A DNA stretch of 36,149 nucleotides from Patescibacteria group bacterium (GTDB lineage Bacteria > Patescibacteriota > Minisyncoccia > Phycocordibacterales > UBA12088), in NCBI GenBank assembly GCA_015491245.1, contig WFWH01000047.1, positions 1 to 36,149 on the forward strand. The letters are read 5' to 3'. The translations under genes were made by a program, and so were the position numbers. A model generated the notes under the pieces. The model was not told the DNA's origin, searched no databases, and was given only the letters and a program-made list of their open reading frames with translations. This document shows, one piece after another, positions 8,404-16,618 of the stretch; position 1 is the first letter of the stretch; every line of letters starts with the position of its first letter.

Positions 8404-8426
8404 CATTCACTTGAATGAGTATTCAA
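8404..8426. promoter_or_regulatory. Overlapping palindromes upstream of merA; candidate ArsR/SmtB-type operator
   Basis: CATTCACTTGAATG (8404-8417) and TTGAAT-GAGT-ATTCAA (8411-8426). Confidence 0.45.
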
Positions 8427-8471
8427 ATGATACCCCACCGCAACCTTTGATGCAATGCACAGCGTTTTGCG

Positions 8472-8499
8472 GCGCACCACTGTGGGCGCACAGTGGCGC
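8472..8499. repeat. Inverted repeat
   Basis: CCACTGTG-GGCG-CACAGTGG flanked by GCGC arms. Confidence 0.6.
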
Positions 8500-8507
8500 A
8501 CACCCCG

Positions 8508-8555
8508 CACACAGCACCCCTGCACCCCACTGTGTGGGTGCAGGGGTGCTGTGTG
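8508..8555. repeat. Perfect 20-bp inverted repeat, 8-nt loop
   Basis: CACACAGCACCCCTGCACCC-CACTGTGT-GGGTGCAGGGGTGCTGTGTG. Confidence 0.85.
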
Positions 8556-8617
8556 GCAACGCACCGTGCGCGCTACCGCGTGCGCCCGCAGGGGATACGG
8601 AGCTCAGTGGGCGTTTG

Positions 8618-8905
8618 CTACTGCCCTTCCGCGCGCGGCGCGGTCCCGGGTGCCTCGCCCGCCGCACTCTTGCCGAACCACACGCGCTCCAGTATCAGCG
8701 ACATGGGGCATAAGCCCGCAGTACCGGAGAGGAAAAGCCCAAATGAAACCGCAAGCGACAGCAAAAGGTACCACGGACTCACCCAGACCCCCAGCGCAAG
8801 TCCGGCAAGATTAAGCAAAGAGCCGAATAAGAGCGCCGCGCGCAAGGCGGGAATATCACGCAGGGATATTTTTTCTCGGGTGTTTTTTACGGTGAGCTGC
8901 AACAT
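8618..8905 (-). CDS. DUF2892-like (YgaP-type) inner membrane protein
   Basis: Two TM segments with AGLCPMSLILERV signature. Confidence 0.6.
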   Translation of the reverse strand: MLQLTVKNTREKISLRDIPALRAALLFGSLLNLAGLALGVWVSPWYLLLSLAVSFGLFLSGTAGLCPMSLILERVWFGKSAAGEAPGTAPRAEGQ

Positions 8906-8957
8906 AGGCAGATGATGATTATTGCGAGTAATGCGGTTAATGGCGGGCACATGCGCC

Positions 8958-11900
8958 TCACGGTGCCGTGTGCCTACTCTCCCCCTCCACGCCCCGGAAA
9001 AACACCAAGAGGGTAGGGTACACCACCAAGGTAAGCAGGGTGGAAAGGGAGAGGCCGAAGACTATGGACCACGCCAGCCCCGACCACACCGGATCGGCAA
9101 CGATGGTGAGGCTGCCCATTACCGTCGTGAGCGAGGTGAGCAGAATGGGGCGCAGCCGCGCGCGGCCCGCCGCGACGAGCGCATCAAGGGGCGCCGCACC
9201 ACGTGCAATTTCTTGCTCTACATATTCCAAATAGATAATAGCATTGTTCACCACAATGCCGATAAGGGCAATAAAGCCGATGAGCGCGGTCGCGGTGAGG
9301 TATATGCCGAACAACTGATCCAGAAAAAGGAAGCCCCACACGATGCCGATAAGGCCTAGCGGCACCGTCACTAAAATAAATGCGGGCTTGGCAAAGCTGC
9401 GGTACTGCGCCACCAGCACCGCATACACCAGCAGGAGCGCTACCAGCATGGCAATGCTCAAGTCGCGGAAATTCTCTAGCGTCATTTTCCACTCCCCTCC
9501 CCACGAGAGGCGCACCGATGCTCCTTCCGGCGTGTTGAGCACCAGCCCCCACAGCCCCCACGACGCGACGCGATACCCTTCCATCTCACCTGCCATAAGC
9601 TGGCGCAGCAGGCCAAGCACCGCATAGATAACCGGGTGTCCCACCACTTCGGCGGTCACATAGGTAACCCTCTCCCCTTCCTCCAAAGTACGCACCGAGG
9701 GGCGCAGTGCGTACTCCGTTTGTATGAGCGCCGAAAGCGGCACCATGTCGCCCCGGCTGTTTTTCACCGAGAGGAGGCCGGCACCGCTTGCCGCCTCGCG
9801 CACCGCGCGCGGCAGTGTCGCCACTACCGGCACAAACTCCACCTCCTGCGCGCCCACAAACTCCACCACCTCCTGCGGGCGCGCAAACAGCGCCAGTGCG
9901 CGGCGCACCGCCTCGGGCTGCACGCCGTAAGCGGAGAGCGCATCGTAGTTCACGCGGTACACCGCGCGCCCCACCGGCGCGTCTTCAGAAAGGTATACGT
10001 CTTCCACCGCGCGTACGGTGCTAAAAAGGCGCGTGAGGGCGCGCGCGGCACGCGCGCGCACCGCCTCATCCTCGCTGAACACCTTCGCCACCAGCGTCGC
10101 GCGCACCGGCGGCCCTGGCGGGTCTTCCATAAACCGTGCGAAACGCCCTTCGGGCAGGGTGCGCTGCACCTTTTCGCGCAAACGGGTCACTATATCCGTA
10201 GAGCTCTCGCGGCGCTCTTCCGTGGGCGTGAGGTTAACCCGCAGAGTCGCCTGGTTGGCGCGCGCGCGGTTTTGCGCCCCCTTAAACATGCCGTTGAAAT
10301 CCAAGACGGGCGCGCGTGCGACAAACGCCTGCACGTCCACCACTGCTTCGTCGGCAAGCAGCAGGTCCGCGATGCGTGCCGCAACCTCTTTAGTGCGCGC
10401 GGTGTGGGTGCCCGCCGGCAAATCCACATACACATAAAATTGTTCCCGGTCGGCTTTGGGGAGCATTTGGAAGTGCACCAGGCCGCTTGCCGGCAACAAG
10501 AGGGTTACCAGGAAGGCGCCCGCGAGCCCCAAGAGCAGGCGCCGCTGCGCGCGGGGGCTCCGCAACAGGCGCGCAAGCAGCGCGGCGTAGCGTTCCGTAA
10601 TGGTGGCAAGCGCGCGCCGCACCGCGCGTGCCAAAGGGAAGGGGCGCTCGTTACGGCGCAAAAGGTACGCAGCCACAAACGGCGTAACCACTATCGCAAC
10701 TACAAAAGAAACGGCGAGCGCCACGGGAACGAAAAACGCAATAGGCCCCATGTACGGCCCCATCATCCCCGTAATGTACCGCATGGGCAAAAAGACGATG
10801 ACCGAGGTCACCATGGAGAGCAACAGCCCCATACCCACCTCATCCATCGCCCCCGCAACCAGGCGTGCGCGCGCGGGGGAGCGGGGCGGCACCTCTTTCT
10901 TTTCCGCGGTGAGGCGCGCGTGGATATTTTCCACCGCCACAATGGCCGCATCCACCAAAAGCCCCAGAGAGAGGATGAGCGCAAAGAGGGTGATGCGGTT
11001 AATAGTTTGCCCCGCAAGGTAGCCCGCACCGAACACCGCCAAAAACGTGGCGGGAATGGCGATGAGCACCACCACTGCGGCGCGAAAAGAGAGAAACAGG
11101 AGCAGCACCCCTGCCACTATGGCGATGGAGGTCACCAGGTTGCGCGTCAGGCCGTAAATCTCGCGCGCAGCAGTTACGCCATCATCCAGCACCACGCGGT
11201 AGGAGAGCTGCGCGCCGCTTTCGCGCGAGGCAATGCGCTGCGCAAGCTCCCGCAGCACCGCCTTTGTTACCGAAGGCGCGTTGGACCCCTCCACTTTGGA
11301 CACGGCAAGCATCACCGCTTCGCCGCCGCCCCCGCGCGTATAGTGCGCCACATAGGTGCGCTCGGGCGGTGCGCCAAGGTATACCGAGGCAACATCTTTT
11401 ATCCGCACCCCGGGCGCGACCGTCAATTGCCGCACCTCCTCGGGACGCGCCGCCGCACCTTCCACCGCCACCTCTACCTTTTGCCCGCCGGCGGATACGG
11501 CGGGCGCAACCATGCGAAACTGGCTTGCCTTGAGTGCGGCATATACCTCTTCCACAGACACCCCGCGCGCCTGCAGGCGCGCGGGGTCCAGCTCTACCCG
11601 CAGGTGGGGCGCATAACCCCCCACCACCTCAATGGCGCTCACCCCTTCTACGTTTACCAGGCCCTGCGCCGCGCGCACCACCTCCTCACGCAAGGCGGGA
11701 AGAGAGAGGCGCGCCGAGGTAAATACCACCTGAAGGACAGGTATGGTTTCCGGGTCTATCTCACGTATTTCGGGAAAGGCAATGAAGCCGCGCGCAAGGT
11801 ACGAGTGCTGCGCCAGCTGCGCGCGCAAATCCAGCTTTGCCTTTACCGGATCGTAGCCCACCTCAAAAATCACCGTGGTGCGCACTACCGCGCCGTCTTC

Positions 11901-12212
11901 CACCTCGGTAAGTACCTCGTCTACCCCCGGAACGGTGCGCACTTTTTCCACCAGCTCATACACCACACGCGAGAGTGCCGCTTCAATGTCCGCACCATCG
12001 TAGCGGAGCGTGAGCGCAAACGCGGGGCGTGTGATTTCCGGGTTGTACTGTTTAGGGGTCACCGCAAACGCGGCGGCGCCGAATGCCACTACCGCACCCA
12101 ATACCAAAAATGAGAGCGGCCGATTGGCGGCAAAAAAATGCCCTATCTTCCCCGCCAGATTCAAGGGGCGCGCCGTTTCCGCCGAGGTATGCATTTCCCT
12201 CTCCATACGCAC
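8958..12212 (-). CDS. RND-family efflux transporter permease (AcrB/MMPL-type)
   Basis: 1084 aa with two RND repeats: GLLVDAAIVAVENI, IGIVVNNAIIYLEYV, LRPILLTSLTTVMG. Confidence 0.92.
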   Translation of the reverse strand: MRMEREMHTSAETARPLNLAGKIGHFFAANRPLSFLVLGAVVAFGAAAFAVTPKQYNPEITRPAFALTLRYDGADIEAALSRVVYELVEKVRTVPGVDEVLTEVEDGAVVRTTVIFEVGYDPVKAKLDLRAQLAQHSYLARGFIAFPEIREIDPETIPVLQVVFTSARLSLPALREEVVRAAQGLVNVEGVSAIEVVGGYAPHLRVELDPARLQARGVSVEEVYAALKASQFRMVAPAVSAGGQKVEVAVEGAAARPEEVRQLTVAPGVRIKDVASVYLGAPPERTYVAHYTRGGGGEAVMLAVSKVEGSNAPSVTKAVLRELAQRIASRESGAQLSYRVVLDDGVTAAREIYGLTRNLVTSIAIVAGVLLLFLSFRAAVVVLIAIPATFLAVFGAGYLAGQTINRITLFALILSLGLLVDAAIVAVENIHARLTAEKKEVPPRSPARARLVAGAMDEVGMGLLLSMVTSVIVFLPMRYITGMMGPYMGPIAFFVPVALAVSFVVAIVVTPFVAAYLLRRNERPFPLARAVRRALATITERYAALLARLLRSPRAQRRLLLGLAGAFLVTLLLPASGLVHFQMLPKADREQFYVYVDLPAGTHTARTKEVAARIADLLLADEAVVDVQAFVARAPVLDFNGMFKGAQNRARANQATLRVNLTPTEERRESSTDIVTRLREKVQRTLPEGRFARFMEDPPGPPVRATLVAKVFSEDEAVRARAARALTRLFSTVRAVEDVYLSEDAPVGRAVYRVNYDALSAYGVQPEAVRRALALFARPQEVVEFVGAQEVEFVPVVATLPRAVREAASGAGLLSVKNSRGDMVPLSALIQTEYALRPSVRTLEEGERVTYVTAEVVGHPVIYAVLGLLRQLMAGEMEGYRVASWGLWGLVLNTPEGASVRLSWGGEWKMTLENFRDLSIAMLVALLLVYAVLVAQYRSFAKPAFILVTVPLGLIGIVWGFLFLDQLFGIYLTATALIGFIALIGIVVNNAIIYLEYVEQEIARGAAPLDALVAAGRARLRPILLTSLTTVMGSLTIVADPVWSGLAWSIVFGLSLSTLLTLVVYPTLLVFFRGVEGESRHTAP

Positions 12213-12224
12213 CGGCCACCAACG

Positions 12225-13862
12225 CTAGGGGCGCACCGCGCCCCTAAAGGGGACGAGTGCCGCCGCGCGCGCCTCAGGGGCGCGCACAAAAAACCTCTCC
12301 GGGGTGTCGTACACTACCGTGACCCGCAGCACGCCCCCATCTTCATAGCGGATAAAGGGCCCCTCACTATCAAACCAAACATACGCGCGCGGCACCGCAT
12401 ACAGCGCATCCATTTCCTCCAGCAGCAACGTACCCCGCAGCGCCTCTCCCACGCGCCACGTGCCTTCTTCCAAAGTAATGAACACCCGCATGCCCCCCTC
12501 GGGCCCGGGCGCGAACCGATCCACCCGCCCCACCACTGCCCCCTCCCGCACGAGCGGCTGGCCCGGGCGCAATCCCGCGGCAAACGCAAACGGCACCTGC
12601 ACCGCAAGCTCTCTTCCCCGCGCGCTCGCCATGCGGAGCAGCGCTTCCCCCTCGCGTACATACGCACCGCGCTTCACATAGCGCTCCAGCACCTCTCCCG
12701 AAAACGGTGCGCGCACTTCCGCAAGCGAGAGCCGCGCAGCGCGGGCAGCGACCAGTGCTTCCTGGACGCGGTCCATGTGGCGCGCAATGCGCGCGGCGTA
12801 CTGCGCCTCGGCGCGCGCACGCGCCGCTTCTTCTTCGCGTACCGCCACCGTGCCCTGCTCCCGCGCTCGTGCCTCTTCGCGTGACGCGCCCGCGCGCAGC
12901 GCTTTCTCCATCCCTCCCTCAAGAGCTCCGGCGGCGGATGCGACACGGGTCCGCACCGCGTAGTACGCATCATACGTGGCATCGCCCGGAGAAAAGTTTG
13001 CGAGTACCTCCGGTTCGGCGGTGATGAGCAACTGCTGCGTGGCGCGCAGCTGCAGCGCCACGAGCGCCGCAAGGCGGCTCACCTCTTCTCCTGAAGGACG
13101 CGCCGCCTCACGCAACGCCTGCACCCTGCGCGCCAGTGCCTGCGGCACCGGCGCTTCGGGCGCGCCGTGCAGCGAGCCGTTGCCGAGAAACGTGGGCTCG
13201 TAACCGAAGAAGGAATAGGCTACGTCCTGGAACGAGGAGAGTGCCATCGCATCAAAAAGATACTGGTGATTATCAATGAAATCCAGCGCCACCGCCACTT
13301 CCGTGAGTGCCCCGTCCACCGACGCCAGGAGCGCGCGTGCCGACGTTTCGGCGGCAGCGCGGGCGCCGGATATGCGCGCCGCCGCCGTCCCCTCTGCAGC
13401 CGTTTGTGTGAGCAGTGCGATGCTCTCTGCGGCACGGGCGCGCACCAAAGCCAACGCTTGTTCGGTTCGTACAAGCGCGCGGCGCGCTTGCGCCACTGAA
13501 AGCGCCGCGCGCGCCTCCGGCACCTCTTGGCGCGCCAAGAGCGCACCTGCGCGCACCGGCGACCCCTCACGCACCAGCCAACGCGCCACCGTGCCGCTGA
13601 TGCGGGCGCGCACTACTACCTCGTCCACACCCTGCACCACGCCGGAAACTTCCAGCGGCAGAGGTGCCCGTGCCAAGGTGACTACTTCTTGGCTCGCGGC
13701 ATCGCGGTACTGTGCCGCACGTTGGCGGTCCGCCACCTGCGCATCCTGAAGTGCCTCCTGCGGACGTATTGCCCCTACCCACAAAAGTGCCACACCCGCG
13801 AGCGCGGCACCCCAGTAGGCGACTTGCCGCTTCCGCGCAGTATATTGCAACATGTAACGCAT
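12225..13862 (-). CDS. RND periplasmic adaptor (HlyD/MFP family)
   Basis: SGVVQGVDEVVVRARISGTVARWLVREGSPVRAGALLARQE and VRAPFSGEVLERYVKRGAYVREGEALL half-lipoyl motifs around a long helical hairpin. Confidence 0.88.
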   Translation of the reverse strand: MRYMLQYTARKRQVAYWGAALAGVALLWVGAIRPQEALQDAQVADRQRAAQYRDAASQEVVTLARAPLPLEVSGVVQGVDEVVVRARISGTVARWLVREGSPVRAGALLARQEVPEARAALSVAQARRALVRTEQALALVRARAAESIALLTQTAAEGTAAARISGARAAAETSARALLASVDGALTEVAVALDFIDNHQYLFDAMALSSFQDVAYSFFGYEPTFLGNGSLHGAPEAPVPQALARRVQALREAARPSGEEVSRLAALVALQLRATQQLLITAEPEVLANFSPGDATYDAYYAVRTRVASAAGALEGGMEKALRAGASREEARAREQGTVAVREEEAARARAEAQYAARIARHMDRVQEALVAARAARLSLAEVRAPFSGEVLERYVKRGAYVREGEALLRMASARGRELAVQVPFAFAAGLRPGQPLVREGAVVGRVDRFAPGPEGGMRVFITLEEGTWRVGEALRGTLLLEEMDALYAVPRAYVWFDSEGPFIRYEDGGVLRVTVVYDTPERFFVRAPEARAAALVPFRGAVRP

Positions 13863-13871
13863 TGACGGCAG

Positions 13872-13889
13872 TATACCCCATGGGGTATA
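13872..13889. promoter_or_regulatory. CsoR/FrmR-family-like operator palindrome
   Basis: Perfect 18-bp palindrome TATACCCCATGGGGTATA in the 41-bp gap between divergent repressor and efflux genes. Confidence 0.75.
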
Positions 13890-13903
13890 TTTGTAAAGCG
13901 AGC

Positions 13904-14179
13904 ATGAAAAAAGCGCACCAAAAGGCTGCCGCAGTGCCACACGATATCCTGCATCGCCTGAACCGCGCGGAGGGGCAAATTCGCGCGCTGAAAAAACTCG
14001 CCGCTTCTCCCCATCAAGTAGACTGTGAGACGTTCGTTACGCAATTGAAAGCGGCGCGCGGGGCGCTCAAAGCGGCGGGAGAGATGTTCATCACCCGCTA
14101 CATAGAAGAATGCCGCGCCCTGCCGCAGAAAGAGCGCGCCCGCCACATCGCCAAGGCAATTTCTCTCATCACGGATTGA
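13904..14179 (+). CDS. CsoR/RcnR/FrmR-family metal-sensing repressor
   Basis: 91 aa: HDILHRLNRAEGQIRALKKL...VDCETFVTQLKAARGALKAAGEMFITRYIEEC. Confidence 0.88.
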   Translation: MKKAHQKAAAVPHDILHRLNRAEGQIRALKKLAASPHQVDCETFVTQLKAARGALKAAGEMFITRYIEECRALPQKERARHIAKAISLITD

Positions 14180-14193
14180 CAGGTTGGCGCGCC

Positions 14194-14658
14194 CTAGAGC
14201 ACCTCATGGCCGCGCTCCCGCTCGCGCGCTGCTACCTGATCCTCTGAGAGCCCGAGGTGGTGCCCCACCTCGTGCCACACCGTTTCAGCCACCAAGCGCG
14301 CGAGGAGTGCACGGTCCAGTGTGCCGTCCGCGCGGCGCGCCCGCGCTTCGTGCGGCAACTGATAGAGGGTGATGGTATCGGGCAGGGTATTGCCGTAGCT
14401 GTGGTCCCGCTCGGAAAGCGGCACGCCGCGGTAATAGCCGAAAAGCTCCAGCGGATCTGCAAGGCCCTCTGCGCGCCGCACCTCTTCGTCGGCGCAGGGC
14501 TCGGCAAGAAACACCACGTTGTCCATTTTCTCTTTTACCCACGCGGGAAGCGCGGCAACCCCCGCGGCAACCAATGATTCAAATTCTTCGGATGAGAGGA
14601 CGGGTTTGGGAAGCGGCATCAGCCCCAGCATACCTTTTTGTCCTGCGGGATGCACCAT
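14194..14658 (-). CDS. Zincin-like metallopeptidase family protein (PF06262-like)
   Basis: VWHEVGHHLGLSED motif; ELFGYYRGVPL. Confidence 0.82.
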   Translation of the reverse strand: MVHPAGQKGMLGLMPLPKPVLSSEEFESLVAAGVAALPAWVKEKMDNVVFLAEPCADEEVRRAEGLADPLELFGYYRGVPLSERDHSYGNTLPDTITLYQLPHEARARRADGTLDRALLARLVAETVWHEVGHHLGLSEDQVAARERERGHEVL

Positions 14659-14716
14659 GGAAAAAGGCAGCTTTTGTGGCACACTAACACTCAGGAAACC
14701 ACTAGTGGAGGAAAAA

Positions 14717-14836
14717 ATGCGCGGCTTTTGGAATGATGCGTGGTGGATCATCATCATTGTGGGCATGCTCTCCCTCCTATTCTTCGGGAAAGGCGATATC
14801 GGCCTGCTGTCGCCCGGCCTTTTCTCTTCTCCATAG
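14717..14836 (+). CDS. Candidate 39-aa membrane miniprotein
   Basis: GTGGAGG SD 7 nt before ATG; MRGFWNDAWWIIIIVGMLSLLFFGKGDIGLLSPGLFSSP with one strong TM segment. Confidence 0.5.
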   Translation: MRGFWNDAWWIIIIVGMLSLLFFGKGDIGLLSPGLFSSP

Positions 14837-14899
14837 GAAAAACCTATGCCGCATACCCTCACAAACACACGCGCGCCCGGCCTTTGCGGCGCGCATGTT

Positions 14900-16609
14900 T
14901 CATTCCTCTAGGAAAAGCCGCGCACGCCAAAGCGTATCGTAGGAATACTTTTCCCCCAGCGCACGGTACACGGGAGTAAGCCGCGTGCCGCCGCAGGCGC
15001 GGAATGCCTTGTGTATCTCCCGCAATACGCGGGAGGGCGGCCTCAAGTGCGCCAGAGAAAGCGCACGCCCCTCCGCGCGCAGTGCATCAATGTGCCCGCG
15101 TACGGTCGCGGCGGCAATGCTGCGCACGTGCGCGATTTCCTCTACGCCCCTGCCTTCGGCAAGAAGCGCCGCGGTTTTTTCACGGCTGGTTTTCTTTGGC
15201 GCTTTTTTTTCCGCACGCACAGGTGAAGCGCGTGGCGCACGCGGCGCATCTTTGTCATGCGGTATCGTGCCGCCGAAGCGATCCCGCAGCACTTCGCGCA
15301 TGGCACGGCGCCGCGCCGTGTGCGAGAGCGCCGCGAGTGCCTCACGCGCCTCTCGCGCGTACCGCTTCAGGTGCGCATCAAAGCGCCGCACGCGCGCATC
15401 TGTGGTGAGCGCCATGTCATTTACCCCGCCGCCCACCAGGCGGATAGAGGAGAGCCGCCGCGCGCGGGAAAGCGCCACATAGCCCATGCCCGGCGCAAAC
15501 GCCCGCGACAAATCGGTTTCCAAAGCCGAGAGCGTCATGCCTTGGCTCTTGTGGACCGTGATAGCCCACGCCAAGCGCAGGGGAATCTGCGTATACACCG
15601 TGCCGGCGCCGTCCTCCGCTTCAATGCGCCACTCCTCAGGCGCGAGCCATACCAGCGCGCCCTCATCTAGCCGCACCAAGGGTGCGCCGGAGGCGGGGTC
15701 AAACCCCTCCACCACCCCCAAGGAGCCGTTTACATACCGGCCGCGCGGATCATTTTTCACGCACATAACCCGTGCGCCTTCCTTGAGGGAAAGCAGCGGC
15801 GGCGCGGGACACGTTTTCTTCAAAAAAGAAACTAGCGCGGGCGCGCCGCGGGCGCGGGCGGCAAAGGTGCGCGCCTTCCCGGGAAGCGCCGCAAGGCGCG
15901 CCGCATTCTTTTCCTCTGTCGCTGCGTGGTGCGTATACAGCACGACCGGCTCATCGGTCTCAAGCGGCGCGCGAAAGCGCGTGCGCAGCACCGCCTTGAG
16001 GTCTTCTTTTTCACCGCCCGCGCGCAGCGCGCGCAAAAGGCGGAGGAGCGCCGCGTCCTCCTGCCGATACTGCCGCGCAAGGTAGCACACGAGGAATTCT
16101 CCCTTGGCAAACGCCGCACTCTCAAATACGTAGGCGGGAGGCTCTCCCGCACGCGTCACCGGCGGCAGCTGGAAAAAATCTCCCGCAAGCACCACCTGCA
16201 CCCCGCCGAAGGGCTTGGTGAAATCCCGCAGGCGGCGCAGTATCGCATCCACCATATCCAATTGCCGCGGATGCAGCATGGATACTTCGTCCACCACGAG
16301 CACCTGCACCGCGCGCAGGCGCGCCAGTACGTCTTTTTTCTTCTCCAACTCGGCGAATTCTTTTTCTCCCCACACCTCCCGCACACCGATGCCGCTCCAT
16401 GCGTGCAGGGTCTGCCCGCCGAGCGCCACGGCGGCAATGCCGGTGGAGGCGGTTACCGCATGCGGAACCCGATGCCGCGCCAAATACGCAAGGTAGCGGC
16501 GCAGCACGTGCGTTTTCCCCGTGCCGGCCTCACCGGTGAGTATGGCATTGTGCCCCAGGGCGAGTAGCGTGAGCGCCTCGTTTTGGGTCATAGCGGCATA
16601 ATACCGCAC
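14900..16609 (-). CDS. Pif1-like superfamily 1 helicase with C-terminal HTH domain
   Basis: GEAGTGKTHVLRRYL, VDEVSMLHPRQLD, GDFFQLPPV, AITVHKSQGMTL, YVALSRARRL; C-terminal KTAALLAEGRGVEEIAHVRSIAAATVRGHI. Confidence 0.87.
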   Translation of the reverse strand: MRYYAAMTQNEALTLLALGHNAILTGEAGTGKTHVLRRYLAYLARHRVPHAVTASTGIAAVALGGQTLHAWSGIGVREVWGEKEFAELEKKKDVLARLRAVQVLVVDEVSMLHPRQLDMVDAILRRLRDFTKPFGGVQVVLAGDFFQLPPVTRAGEPPAYVFESAAFAKGEFLVCYLARQYRQEDAALLRLLRALRAGGEKEDLKAVLRTRFRAPLETDEPVVLYTHHAATEEKNAARLAALPGKARTFAARARGAPALVSFLKKTCPAPPLLSLKEGARVMCVKNDPRGRYVNGSLGVVEGFDPASGAPLVRLDEGALVWLAPEEWRIEAEDGAGTVYTQIPLRLAWAITVHKSQGMTLSALETDLSRAFAPGMGYVALSRARRLSSIRLVGGGVNDMALTTDARVRRFDAHLKRYAREAREALAALSHTARRRAMREVLRDRFGGTIPHDKDAPRAPRASPVRAEKKAPKKTSREKTAALLAEGRGVEEIAHVRSIAAATVRGHIDALRAEGRALSLAHLRPPSRVLREIHKAFRACGGTRLTPVYRALGEKYSYDTLWRARLFLEE

Positions 16610-16618
16610 TTTCCCCCG

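Noticed and set aside
9636-12113. 825-aa plus-strand ORF
   Set aside because: Lies entirely antisense to the well-supported RND permease; His/Arg-rich composition is typical of a shadow ORF in GCGC-rich DNA.
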